Source: Oscillospiraceae bacterium
GTDB lineage: Bacteria > Bacillota > Clostridia > Oscillospirales > Oscillospiraceae
Direction: 5' to 3'
Assembly (NCBI GenBank): GCA_020025535.1
Contig: JAHHRY010000003.1
Coordinates: 62,001-126,000 of the forward strand
DNA length: 64,000 nt
Part shown: positions 24,612 to 32,314 of the stretch, piece by piece
Layout: each line of letters begins with the position of its first letter
How positions within the stretch are numbered: position 1 is the stretch's first letter
Notes under the pieces: model-generated
Seen by the model: only the letters and a program-made list of their open reading frames with translations
Told to the model about the DNA's origin: nothing
Database searches by the model: none
Position numbers and translations under genes: made by a program

Positions 24612-26087
24612 TTAAAGTGCCATGTCCGGAACTTTGCAGGCTTTCAGAATCAGTTCTCTTTCGGAGAACGGAACTTTTTCGCCGCGAATCAGCTGGTACG
24701 TCTCGTGTCCTTTGCCTGCAAACAGGATGATATCTCCATCCTGTGCCATGCTGACCGCCCGGAGTATGGCTTTTTGACGGTCGGGGATACATTCAAACTT
24801 GCTGCCTTCCGACATATGGCCGGCAATTTCCTGAACGATACTTTCGGGATCCTCAAAATCCGGATTATCACTGGTGATGATACTGTAGTCGGCATATTTG
24901 CTGGCGGCTTTTGCAAGCTCACCCCGGCGGTTTTTTGTTCTGCCGCCGACGGAACCAAATACGCAGATCAGGTGATTGGGGTGATACTCCTTGAGGGTCA
25001 GCAGAGCCTGCGTCAGTGCATAGCCGTTGTGGGAGTAGTCAAGAATAAAGGTCTGATTTGCAGCAGCTTCCACAATTTCAAACCGGCCCTGTACGGGGGT
25101 GCCTGCCAGCACCTCGGCAGCCGAAGCCGTGTCCACGCCGTAATGCCCCACCACCGCAATGGCGGCCAAAGCATTATAGATGCTGAAAGAACCCGGGGAC
25201 ATCAGGCGTACAGGGGTGCAGATGCCTGCGTTCAGGCAACGGAAACACACGCCCAGAGAGGTCTTGCTTCGGTAAATGTCTTTGTCCAGTCCGCGATAAT
25301 CTGCTTCTTTGTCCATTGCAAAGGAGACAGTGCTGCCGTGGAAGCTGCGAAGCATGAAAGCGCTGGCCTCATCATCGGCATTGTACACGGCGAAATCCGC
25401 ACCGAAGGTGTCGGTAAACAGTCTGGCCTTGGAACGCCTGTAATCTTCAAAATCAGGATGCTCCCCAGGGCCGATATGGTCTTCAAAGAGGTTGGTAAAT
25501 ACAACGGTGTCAAACCGAATCCCGTCCACACGGTGCCTTGCCAGCGCCTGAGAGGAAACCTCAAGCACCACATACAGGACACCCTCGTCCACCATCTGAC
25601 GGAACAACTGATGGAGCACATGACTTTCCGGGGTGGTGTTGGCGGTTTCCATGTGCTTCCCGTTCATAATGACGCCATTGGAACCGATATAGGCACAGTT
25701 TTTGCCCTGTGCATTCAAAATAGCATGGATCAGAAGGGAAGTGGTAGTTTTTCCTTTGGAGCCTGTGATGCCGATAAGGGTGAGCCGATCGGCAGGGTGA
25801 CCGTAGAATTCGGCGGAAGCAGTGGCCAGTGCGGCACGGGTGTCACCGCAGATCAGCTGCTCCGCATCTTCGGGCAAATCGAGCTTTTCTTCACACAGAA
25901 AGGCACGGCAGCCGTTTTGATAGGCCATAGGTGCATAGGCGTGTCCGTCCGTGCAGGCACCGCGCAGACACACGAACAGTGAATCCTTGCCGGCCTTCCG
26001 GGAATCGTACTGAATATCATGGATTTCTCTGTCCGAATCCCCGGAATGGGGGACATTTTTTAAAATTTCACAAATTTTCATATACAT
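24612..26087 (-). CDS. MurE-like UDP-N-acetylmuramoyl-tripeptide ligase
   Basis: About 491 residues. An N-terminal UDP-MurNAc domain (QYDSRKAGKDSLFVCLRG) is followed by the Mur ligase P-loop GITGSKGKTTTS, the TTPE block, NLFEDHIGPGEHPDFEDY, the central DYSHNG and the C-terminal GSVGGRTKNRRGE, ITSDNPDFEDPESI and GKGHETYQ. It adds the third amino acid to the peptidoglycan stem. At the specificity loop, meso-diaminopimelate enzymes have DNPR and many lysine enzymes DNPA or DDPN; here it reads DNPD, so the amino acid cannot be assigned. The start is uncertain: ATG at 26087 or 26081, or TTG at 26126; the nearest AGGAG is too far from the ATGs. Confidence 0.87.
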   Translation of the reverse strand: MYMKICEILKNVPHSGDSDREIHDIQYDSRKAGKDSLFVCLRGACTDGHAYAPMAYQNGCRAFLCEEKLDLPEDAEQLICGDTRAALATASAEFYGHPADRLTLIGITGSKGKTTTSLLIHAILNAQGKNCAYIGSNGVIMNGKHMETANTTPESHVLHQLFRQMVDEGVLYVVLEVSSQALARHRVDGIRFDTVVFTNLFEDHIGPGEHPDFEDYRRSKARLFTDTFGADFAVYNADDEASAFMLRSFHGSTVSFAMDKEADYRGLDKDIYRSKTSLGVCFRCLNAGICTPVRLMSPGSFSIYNALAAIAVVGHYGVDTASAAEVLAGTPVQGRFEIVEAAANQTFILDYSHNGYALTQALLTLKEYHPNHLICVFGSVGGRTKNRRGELAKAASKYADYSIITSDNPDFEDPESIVQEIAGHMSEGSKFECIPDRQKAILRAVSMAQDGDIILFAGKGHETYQLIRGEKVPFSERELILKACKVPDMAL

Positions 26088-26394
26088 TGTATCGGGTGAA
26101 AAGCACCCTTTCTCCTTGCACGGCAAATCCTGAGATTTGCAAAGCAGGCAGAAACTCCTATATCATAGTAAATCGCATCCATTAGATACGGTATATAATT
26201 ATAAAGGCCAAGAATCTCATTGTCAACTGCGGCATCAAATTCTGCAGTACTGACGGGATTCGGGTCAATATCTCAATTATATTCCACAATGGAATAAAGT
26301 ATACAAAGGAAAGCTATGCAAATCCCTTTATGTGCTGTATAATGATACAAAATGCTATTTTGAATTTTGAGGAACAGGTTTGCGAGGTTACGGA
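26088..26394. other. Intergenic region upstream of the Mur ligase and the aldo/keto reductase
   Basis: No gene seen. TATTCCA-caa-TGGAATA at 26280-26296 is a perfect 7-base inverted repeat, and a TATAAT lies at 26338-26343, about 52 bases before the reductase start. The repeat may be a regulator site. Confidence 0.4.
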
Positions 26395-27498
26395 ATGAAT
26401 AAAACAGGATTTGGGTTTCTGCGATTGCCCAGACGGCAGCCGGATGAGGAAAACAGTGTGGATGAACCGCTGTTAAATGCACTGGCAGACAGTTTTCTTC
26501 TTCACGGAGGAAACTATTTTGATACGGCTTATATTTATCTCGGAGGTGCCAGCGAAGAGGCTCTGCGAAAGTGCGTGGTAGAGCGCTATCCCAGAACGGC
26601 ATTCCGGATTGCGGACAAGCTGCCCGGATGGGAAATGACATCTCACGAACAGTGCTTTGCCTGTTTTTCGGAACAGCTGACCCGGTGCGGAGTGACCTAT
26701 TTCGATGTTTACCTGCTCCATGGCCTGAATGAAGAAAACTATGCAATCTGTGAAAAACAGGATGAATTTGCGTTTCTTCGTCAGATCAAGGCGGAAGGAC
26801 GGGCAAGAAAAATCGGCTTTTCCTACCACGACGGTCCGGAGCTGCTGGACAGAATCCTGACAGAGCATCCGGAAACGGATTACGTCCAGCTCCAGATCAA
26901 CTATCTGGACTGGGACAGCGCCGCGATACAGTCTGCAAAGTGCTATGAAATCGCAGTCAGGCATGGAAAAAAAGTGATTGTAATGGAACCTGTCAAGGGC
27001 GGCAGTCTGGCAACGCTCCCGGAGCAGGCGGAAACCATGCTCCAAACGCTGCGCCCCGGTGAAAGTCCGGCTTCCTGGGCAATCCGGTTTGCCGCGAATC
27101 TGGATGCGGTGGAAATCGTCCTCAGCGGCATGAACACCATGTCACAGATAGAGGACAATATGAGAGATTTTCCGCCTCTGAATCAGGAGGAGTACGCGGC
27201 TCTGGCCGGAGCAGCGGAGATCATTCGCTCCCGGATTGCGGTATCCTGTACGGGGTGCGGATATTGCCTGTCCCACTGCCCCGGACATATACCCATTCCC
27301 CGGTATTTTGCGCTCTATAACGATTATGCAAGAAACCCTGAAGAGGGATGGAAAATGGAGAACATTTATGCCGGGTTAGCCAAGAAATACGCGAAGGCAT
27401 CCCAGTGCATCGGCTGCGGAGAGTGCGAAAAACACTGTCCGCAGGGACTTCCGGTGCCGGCCTTGTTAAAAGACGTGGCAAAAGCCTTTGAAAATTAG
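26395..27498 (+). CDS. Aldo/keto reductase with C-terminal 2x[4Fe-4S] ferredoxin domain
   Basis: 367 residues. The TIM-barrel AKR part shows FDTAYIYLGGASEE (catalytic Asp and Tyr), IADKLPGW (Lys) and FDVYLLHGL (His), followed by VIVMEPVKGGSLA. The C-terminal ~90 residues carry two cysteine clusters, CTGCGYCLSHCP and CIGCGECEKHCP, each fit for a [4Fe-4S] centre. Such fused enzymes are common in anaerobes and probably couple ferredoxin-level electrons to carbonyl reduction; the substrate is unknown. The start is ATG 26395, with GAGG seven bases upstream; TTG 26380 is an alternative. The deformylase gene follows after 16 bases. Confidence 0.9.
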   Translation: MNKTGFGFLRLPRRQPDEENSVDEPLLNALADSFLLHGGNYFDTAYIYLGGASEEALRKCVVERYPRTAFRIADKLPGWEMTSHEQCFACFSEQLTRCGVTYFDVYLLHGLNEENYAICEKQDEFAFLRQIKAEGRARKIGFSYHDGPELLDRILTEHPETDYVQLQINYLDWDSAAIQSAKCYEIAVRHGKKVIVMEPVKGGSLATLPEQAETMLQTLRPGESPASWAIRFAANLDAVEIVLSGMNTMSQIEDNMRDFPPLNQEEYAALAGAAEIIRSRIAVSCTGCGYCLSHCPGHIPIPRYFALYNDYARNPEEGWKMENIYAGLAKKYAKASQCIGCGECEKHCPQGLPVPALLKDVAKAFEN

Positions 27499-27514
27499 TT
27501 GGGAGGGAAAATAC

Positions 27515-27928
27515 ATGGTAAGAGAAATCGTTCATGACCCGATTCTGCTGGGACAGAAGTCTGTACCCGCCACCGAAGAGGATATTCCGACAGCCAAGGA
27601 TCTGCTGGATACGCTGATCGCCCACAGGGATGGCTGCGTTGGTATGGCGGCGAATATGATTGGTGTCCGAAAGCGGATTATCGCTTTTGATAACGAGGGA
27701 AGCTGCATGGTTATGCTGAATCCGGTGATTGTTTCCCAGTCCGGGGAATACGAGACGGAGGAAGGCTGCCTTTCGCTTCTGGGCGGTCCCCGCAGGACGA
27801 AGCGCTTTCAGAAAATCAAGGTGCAGTATCAGACAACGGAACTGCAAAAACGTCTCAAAACCTTTACGGGCTGGACTGCACAAATCATTCAGCACGAAGT
27901 GGACCATTGCAACGGAATTCTGATATGA
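27515..27928 (+). CDS. Peptide deformylase family protein (short form)
   Basis: 137 residues, start ATG at 27515 behind GGGAGGG. Motif 2 is EEGCLSL, with the metal-binding cysteine, and motif 3 is QHEVDHCNGILI, with the two histidines and catalytic glutamate of the H-E-x-x-H site. Motif 1, normally G-x-G-x-A-A-x-Q, reads VGMAANMIG, with methionine at the glutamine position. Deformylases remove the formyl group from nascent peptides; this short, motif-1-variant group may be an accessory enzyme beside a standard Def elsewhere. It is co-oriented with the reductase and followed by a strong terminator. Confidence 0.85.
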   Translation: MVREIVHDPILLGQKSVPATEEDIPTAKDLLDTLIAHRDGCVGMAANMIGVRKRIIAFDNEGSCMVMLNPVIVSQSGEYETEEGCLSLLGGPRRTKRFQKIKVQYQTTELQKRLKTFTGWTAQIIQHEVDHCNGILI

Positions 27929-28021
27929 TACAGAGCTTCCGAGGCTGCCGCAGAAAAGAGGGCGGTTTCGGCTGGCGCAAAAGACATGAAAAGGCATCTG
28001 TCAAACAGGGGAGACTAACAA

Positions 28022-28071
28022 AACAGGCACCGGCAAGATGTTTATCTTGCCGGTGCCTGTTATTTCTTTTT
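28022..28071 (+). terminator. Terminator after the deformylase gene
   Basis: A 17-base-pair stem (28023-28039 with 28044-28060, arm ACAGGCACCGGCAAGAT) followed by TATTTCTTTTT. Confidence 0.88.
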
Positions 28072-28155
28072 GCTGAGAAACTTGTGCTTTGCACGGAATC
28101 TTAAGACGATTCGGCGGTAAAATAATTCCCCAAACCCACCCTCACAGCTGCAGTC

Positions 28156-28318
28156 AACGCCTGGTTATAACAATAATCCATAACAATGCGTTTGTACACA
28201 ATCGGGGCATAACGATTCTCGAGGATTCGAACCTCACACCTGCCCTTCGGTGAACTAACTGATACGACTTGCGCTGTCGCCGCGTGGCATTCGCCCTGCC
28301 GCTGTTACCGCTATGTGG
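28156..28318 (-). ncRNA. Candidate structured, tRNA-like RNA downstream of the DIP1984-family gene
   Basis: The minus strand directly after the DIP1984-family stop forms a run of small stem-loops. In 5' to 3' order: GGCA-7-TGCC (28300-28286), CGAC-7-GTCG (28279-28265), CACC-8-GGTG (28252-28237), and GAGG-TTCGAAT-CCTC (28235-28221), the last being a perfect tRNA T-arm/B-box (GGTTCGAATCC). A weak closing stem GTAAC/GTTAT could pair the two sides. Two further hairpins follow (28217-28200 and 28192-28156). There is no proper 7-base acceptor stem or anticodon-loop sequence, so it is not an ordinary tRNA. Function unknown; the call rests on structure alone. Confidence 0.5.
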
Positions 28319-28774
28319 TTATTCAAGCAGTTCTGTGCTCCAATTGCACTCCTGAAGCTTATTATCCAACTGACGCAATTCTTTGGCCATCTTGTCCACT
28401 TCGGCCTGCCACACAGGCACAGAAAAAGTAGATTTGATTTTGATTTCTGTGTTTCTGGCGCGGTAGGAGGTTTGACTTCCAGCGTAAACCACGTCCCGAT
28501 ATACATGGAGCTTCAGAGACAGCGCGTCCTTTTGGGCGATGAGCTCCGTTAAGGTCTGACCATTGATCACGGTTTGGCAATTTGTCTGATTGATGTGTGC
28601 AATCAGGTACGCCAGGCGGGAAATGGAGGCATCCAGTTCCTGTTTCAGTTTTTCGGGATTTTCTGCGGGAGCTTCTCCTTCCTGTACCAGGGCATTATTG
28701 CTGAGGCGGTTTTTGATGGCCTCAATGTTTCGGTTTAAATCAGCACGTTCCTGTAAAGCTTCTGCAAGTTTCAT
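28319..28774 (-). CDS. DIP1984 family protein (septicolysin-like)
   Basis: 151 residues. The whole length matches my recollection of the DIP1984 family: MKLAEALQERADLNRNIEAIKNRL, then NALVQEGEAPAENP, LIAHINQTNC, LTELIAQKDALSLKLHVYRDVV, and the end LRQLDNKLQECNWSTELLE. It is predicted to be almost wholly helical, with coiled-coil-like heptads and no signal peptide. The old name septicolysin is historical and no activity should be inferred. It lies 60 bases downstream of recQ on the same strand, and a tRNA-like structured segment follows its stop at once, so the protein may act with that RNA (inference). Confidence 0.85.
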   Translation of the reverse strand: MKLAEALQERADLNRNIEAIKNRLSNNALVQEGEAPAENPEKLKQELDASISRLAYLIAHINQTNCQTVINGQTLTELIAQKDALSLKLHVYRDVVYAGSQTSYRARNTEIKIKSTFSVPVWQAEVDKMAKELRQLDNKLQECNWSTELLE

Positions 28775-28834
28775 ACGATCACCTTCCCATCAGTCGTTTT
28801 GTATTGTTTGACATTTCATTGATTTCGGTACGTT

Positions 28835-30670
28835 CTATTCCTGGGATTGGGCAAGAAAATCTTTAATGTGTTCCAGAAATACCTTTCCGTACCAGCTGGA
28901 TTTGATTTCACCGACACCGGAGATGCGGCGAAACTGCGTCATATTTTGGGGCTTTTTCCTTGCCATCTCCGTCAGCGTGGCGTTGGAGAAAATTGTATAA
29001 GCGGGGATCCCTGCTTCTTTGGCCAGCTCGGAACGCAGTTCTTTCAGCACATCCAGAAGTTCTGTATCCTCGTAGGAAAGCTTCCTCAGTGAGGAGAGCG
29101 TGAAAACGGGTTCCGGCTCCTTGCGTACGAGCATATGCACTTTTTTATCATGGTACAGCACCTGAGAGGCTTCCTGAGTGAGCTGAATGGTTTTATGCTC
29201 GGTGTTTTCCAGCAGATACCCTTCCGCTTCCAGCTGCTCTGTCATGTTCCGAATCTCAAAATTGCCTGTGGACTTCATCAGGCCGTAGGTGGTAAGAGAG
29301 TCCAGCTGCTGCTCCAGTATCCGTTTTTCTCTGCTTCCGCGGAGCACTTTGCTTACGGTGGAAGCACCTGTCCAGTAACCGAGCTTGTCGTGAATCCGCT
29401 TGACACAGGATAGAATCATCTGGGATTCCCGGGTAATATCCACCGTCTCAAAATCGCCGTTGCAGCTGCTGCAGTTTCCGCAGACCTCGGGGTGTTTCTG
29501 ACCAAAGTATTCCAGAATATAGCCCCGCAGACAGGTTTTGGTTTTGCAGTAGGTTACCATGGCATCCAGCCGGGCAATATCCTGCCTGCGTATCATTGCC
29601 TGCTGGGCAGGGGCCAGTTCTTCGTTGTCGGCAGAATTTTCAATCAGAAATTTAGCGGTATTTACGTCATAGCTGCTGTAAAGCAGAATGCAGTCTGCCT
29701 CTGTGCCGTCCCGTCCAGCGCGGCCTGCTTCCTGATAATAGGCTTCAATGCTCTTTGGCATATTATAGTGAATCACGAAGCTGACATTGGATTTATCGAT
29801 ACCCATGCCAAAGGCATTGGTGGCTACCATGATGGTTTTCCGGTCATAAAGGAAAGCTTCCTGATTTTCGCTCCGTTCTTCTTCATCCAGACCTGCATGA
29901 TAGCGGGTAGCGGCATAGCCGTGATTGCACAGCAGCTCGCAGACAGATTCTACTTTTCTGCGGGTGGAGCAATAGATGATGCCGCTTTTCTTTTTCCGGG
30001 AGGCGAGAAGCTCCAGAAGCATTTTATCCTTGCTGTCGGGCTGTGTGACCTCAAAATACAGATTGGGCCGGTCAAAACCGGTGACAGTACGCACGGGATT
30101 TCGCAGCTTTAAGATCCGCTCGATGTCCTCCCGCACCTGCTGGGTGGCGGTTGCCGTAAAGGCTCCGACCACGGGACGGCGGGGGAGGGTTTCGATGAAA
30201 TTTACGATTCTCAGATAACTGGGGCGAAAATCCTGTCCCCACTGGGAAATACAGTGGGCTTCATCCACGGCGATAAAGGAAATCTGCAGTTTTTCCGTTA
30301 CAGAGCCGAACCCGCTGTAATCCAGCCGTTCCGGGGCAATGTAAACGATCTTGTACTGACCTGCCAGAAGATTCCGGTAAACGGCGTGCATCTGCGCCGG
30401 GTTCAGGGTGCTGTTGATAAAGGCTGCAGGAATACCGGCTGCTTTCAGTGCAAGCACCTGATCTTTCATCAGAGAAATCAGAGGAGAGACTACCAGAGTA
30501 ATACCGGGCAGCATCAGTGCCGGTACCTGATAGCAAATGCTTTTGCCGCCACCGGTGGGCATGATTCCGAACACATCCCGGCCGGACAGGACACCGTTTA
30601 TTAAGTTTTCCTGTCCGGGACGGAACTCGGTGTAGCCGAAGTAGCGTTCCAGTACCGCTGATTTGTCCAT
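28835..30670 (-). CDS. recQ: ATP-dependent DNA helicase RecQ
   Basis: 611 residues, the standard length. Motif 0 FGYTEFRPGQENLI, Walker A GIMPTGGGKSICYQVPAL, motif II AVDEAHCISQWGQDFRPSY (DEAH), motif III FTATAT, and motif VI QEAGRAGRDG are all present. A RecQ-C-terminal zinc-binding site (CLRGYILEYFG...CGNCSSC) and a C-terminal HRDC domain (SNATLTEMARKKPQN...ISGVG) follow. It unwinds DNA 3' to 5' in recombination and replication-fork repair. A divergent promoter pair separates it from the epimerase gene. Confidence 0.95.
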   Translation of the reverse strand: MDKSAVLERYFGYTEFRPGQENLINGVLSGRDVFGIMPTGGGKSICYQVPALMLPGITLVVSPLISLMKDQVLALKAAGIPAAFINSTLNPAQMHAVYRNLLAGQYKIVYIAPERLDYSGFGSVTEKLQISFIAVDEAHCISQWGQDFRPSYLRIVNFIETLPRRPVVGAFTATATQQVREDIERILKLRNPVRTVTGFDRPNLYFEVTQPDSKDKMLLELLASRKKKSGIIYCSTRRKVESVCELLCNHGYAATRYHAGLDEEERSENQEAFLYDRKTIMVATNAFGMGIDKSNVSFVIHYNMPKSIEAYYQEAGRAGRDGTEADCILLYSSYDVNTAKFLIENSADNEELAPAQQAMIRRQDIARLDAMVTYCKTKTCLRGYILEYFGQKHPEVCGNCSSCNGDFETVDITRESQMILSCVKRIHDKLGYWTGASTVSKVLRGSREKRILEQQLDSLTTYGLMKSTGNFEIRNMTEQLEAEGYLLENTEHKTIQLTQEASQVLYHDKKVHMLVRKEPEPVFTLSSLRKLSYEDTELLDVLKELRSELAKEAGIPAYTIFSNATLTEMARKKPQNMTQFRRISGVGEIKSSWYGKVFLEHIKDFLAQSQE

Positions 30671-30702
30671 GTGACTCCCTGCTTTTCGTTCTTATGTTTG
30701 CT

Positions 30703-30731
30703 ATTATCGCATATTTGTCCCTGGAAATCAA
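30703..30731 (-). promoter_or_regulatory. Promoter of recQ
   Basis: Minus-strand TTGATT (30731-30726), 17-base spacer, GATAAT (30708-30703), 33 bases before the recQ start. Confidence 0.6.
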
Positions 30732-30734
30732 TAG

Positions 30735-30763
30735 TTGAAATGTACACGGCCTTGGGGTATACT
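30735..30763 (+). promoter_or_regulatory. Promoter of the aldose 1-epimerase gene
   Basis: TTGAAA (30735-30740), 17-base spacer, TATACT (30758-30763). Its -35 box lies 3 bases from the divergent recQ -35 box. Confidence 0.7.
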
Positions 30764-30794
30764 GTCCATAAGAAGCGAACAAGGAGGAATTTAT

Positions 30795-31670
30795 ATGCAA
30801 ATAACGATTCAAAATAAGCAGCTGAAACTGACTGTGGACACCCTCGGCGCCCAGATGATGTCTTTTAAAACTGCTTCTGGACGGGAATATCTCTGGCAGG
30901 GCGATCCTGCCTACTGGACAGGCCGTGCCCCGACGCTGTTTCCTTTTATCGGTCGTCTGATGGATGGAAAGTATTCCTATGACGGAAAGGAATATCCCAT
31001 GGGCGGCCATGGCTTTGCGAAAATCAGCGAGTTTTCGGTGGCAGAGCAGGGGAGCGACCGGCTGGTTCTGGAGCTGTCCGCCACGAAGGAACTGATGGAG
31101 CGGTATCCCTTTGACTTTACCTTCCGGGTGATTTATCAGCTGCGGGAGAATACACTGGACGTTACTTACAGCGTGGATAATCACGGTCAGAATACCATGT
31201 ATTTTGCTGTGGGTGGTCACCCCGGTTTCCGCGTTCCCTTTGCGGAGGGAGAACGGTTTGAAGATTACCGGATGGAGTTTTCTCAGGAGTGCCATCCCGA
31301 CCGGATTCTCTTTGGTTCCCATGTTCTGGTGAGCGGCGAGGAGCAGTATGCGCTGGAGGAAAACCGGATCCTGCCGTTAAGACACGATCTTTTTGACGAT
31401 GACGCCATCATTCTCAAGAATATGGCACGGGAAGTGACCCTGAAGTCCATGACTTCCGGCAGCTCTGTCCGGGTGTCCTATCCCGATATGCCCTATGTCG
31501 GTTTCTGGCATAAGCCCAAGACCGATGCTCCCTATGTGTGCATTGAGCCCTGGTCTTCTCTGACCGGCCGTGAAGATGTGGTGGAGGACATCAGCTGCAG
31601 AAGTGATTTCCTGCATTTGGAACCGGGAAAGCACTACGAAAATACCTGGGCTGTGACCATTACAGAGTAA
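30795..31670 (+). CDS. Aldose 1-epimerase family protein (LacX-like)
   Basis: 291 residues, start ATG at 30795 behind AAGGAGG. Galactose-mutarotase fold: TLGAQMMSFKTASGREYLWQGDPAYW, PTLFPFIGRLMDG, MGGHGFAKISEF with the family histidine, FAVGGHPGFRVPF with the second histidine, and the C-terminal YVCIEPWSSLTG with the catalytic-type glutamate. It interconverts anomers of a hexose or a related sugar. This LacX-like subgroup is distinct from GalM, and its substrate is not certain. Single-gene unit with its own promoter and terminator. Confidence 0.9.
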   Translation: MQITIQNKQLKLTVDTLGAQMMSFKTASGREYLWQGDPAYWTGRAPTLFPFIGRLMDGKYSYDGKEYPMGGHGFAKISEFSVAEQGSDRLVLELSATKELMERYPFDFTFRVIYQLRENTLDVTYSVDNHGQNTMYFAVGGHPGFRVPFAEGERFEDYRMEFSQECHPDRILFGSHVLVSGEEQYALEENRILPLRHDLFDDDAIILKNMAREVTLKSMTSGSSVRVSYPDMPYVGFWHKPKTDAPYVCIEPWSSLTGREDVVEDISCRSDFLHLEPGKHYENTWAVTITE

Positions 31671-31675
31671 ATAAC

Positions 31676-31709
31676 AAAAAAGCCGCCACACGTTTTCGTG
31701 TGGCGGTTT
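31676..31709. terminator. Bidirectional terminator between epimerase and tRNA-Ser(UGA)
   Basis: Stem AGCCGCCACACG/CGTGTGGCGGTT with AAAAAA on one side and TTTT on the other; it serves both convergent transcripts. Confidence 0.85.
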
Positions 31710-31712
31710 TGG

Positions 31713-31798
31713 CGGAGAGTGTGAGATTCGAACTCACGGTGCGTTGCCGCATCACCAGTTTTCAAGACTGGCTCCTTAAACCACTCGGACAACTCTCC
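31713..31798 (-). tRNA. tRNA-Ser(UGA), reads UCA
   Basis: Full class II cloverleaf on the minus strand. Acceptor arms GGAGAGT/ACTCTCC, anticodon loop CTTGAAA (anticodon TGA), a long variable arm (GTGATGCGGCAACGCAC) typical of serine, T-arm GTGAGTTCGAATCTCAC, discriminator G. CCA is encoded directly after (31712-31710). Confidence 0.97.
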
Positions 31799-31809
31799 AT
31801 ACAAATAGT

Positions 31810-31838
31810 AATATAACATTTCGCCCCTTAAAAGTCAA
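31810..31838 (-). promoter_or_regulatory. Promoter of tRNA-Ser(UGA)
   Basis: Minus-strand TTGACT (31838-31833), 17-base spacer, TATATT (31815-31810), 12 bases before the tRNA. Confidence 0.75.
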
Positions 31839-31859
31839 GAATCCATTTGGGATTCCCTC

Positions 31860-31888
31860 TTGACAAACCATACCCCATATGCTAGAAT
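31860..31888 (+). promoter_or_regulatory. Promoter of tRNA-Ser(GCU)
   Basis: TTGACA (31860-31865), 17-base spacer, TAGAAT (31883-31888), 33 bases before the tRNA. Confidence 0.8.
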
Positions 31889-31920
31889 ACACTGGTAGTC
31901 AATTGAATAGTCTTTGATTC

Positions 31921-32010
31921 GGAGTGATACCCAAGAGGCCGAAGGGGCTCCCCTGCTAAGGGAGTAGGCGTACCAAAATGCGCGCGAGGGTTCAAATCCC
32001 TCTCACTCCG
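31921..32010 (+). tRNA. tRNA-Ser(GCU), reads AGC/AGU
   Basis: Class II cloverleaf. Acceptor GGAGTGA/TCACTCC, anticodon loop CTGCTAA (anticodon GCT), long variable arm, T-arm GAGGGTTCAAATCCCTC, discriminator G, encoded CCA at 32011-32013. Confidence 0.97.
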
Positions 32011-32013
32011 CCA

Positions 32014-32048
32014 CGAAGCAAGCCTTTTTAGGCTTGCTTCGTTTTTTT
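32014..32048 (+). terminator. Terminator of tRNA-Ser(GCU)
   Basis: 11-base-pair stem CGAAGCAAGCC/GGCTTGCTTCG followed by seven Ts. Confidence 0.92.
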
Positions 32049-32065
32049 CTTTATTCACGGCAGTA

Positions 32066-32097
32066 AAATATCCGCACCCTTCCGGATGCGGATATTT
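32066..32097 (-). terminator. Terminator of the ylmH-DUF896 pair
   Basis: On the minus strand ATATCCGCATCC-GGAA-GGGTGCGGATAT is followed by TTTTACT. Confidence 0.75.
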
Positions 32098-32100
32098 GTA

Positions 32101-32304
32101 TTATTTGTGCGAGAGCTTATGCTTGGTGCCGTCCGGCTCGACGATATAGGTGTTTTCCAACTGGCCTACCAGATTGGACTTTACGGAGTCGATATAGATT
32201 CGGCGGAGCTTGTCCCGCTCGGCCAGTTCCTCCGGTGTCAGAGTTCCGGTTTTTGCTTTCTTTGCCAGCGCATTGATCCTTGCAATTACTTCATCCATTT
32301 TCAT
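32101..32304 (-). CDS. DUF896 (UPF0291/YnzC) family small protein
   Basis: 67 residues, start ATG at 32304 with GAGG eight bases upstream. The sequence MKMDEVIARINALAKKAKTG, then LTPEELAERDKLRRIYIDSVKSN, is the full family signature: a two-helix hairpin with a charged turn, ending in a short tail with TKHKLSHK. Members such as Bacillus YnzC are cytosolic, and some are SOS-regulated and near yneA; no biochemical role is settled. It follows ylmH by 10 bases and shares its terminator, so it is co-transcribed. Confidence 0.92.
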   Translation of the reverse strand: MKMDEVIARINALAKKAKTGTLTPEELAERDKLRRIYIDSVKSNLVGQLENTYIVEPDGTKHKLSHK

Positions 32305-32314
32305 AACATATACC

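Noticed and set aside
28210..28320. A complete tRNA gene on the minus strand
   Set aside because: The T-arm/B-box is perfect but no 7-base acceptor stem, D-loop GG or usable anticodon loop was found. Kept instead as a structured RNA candidate.
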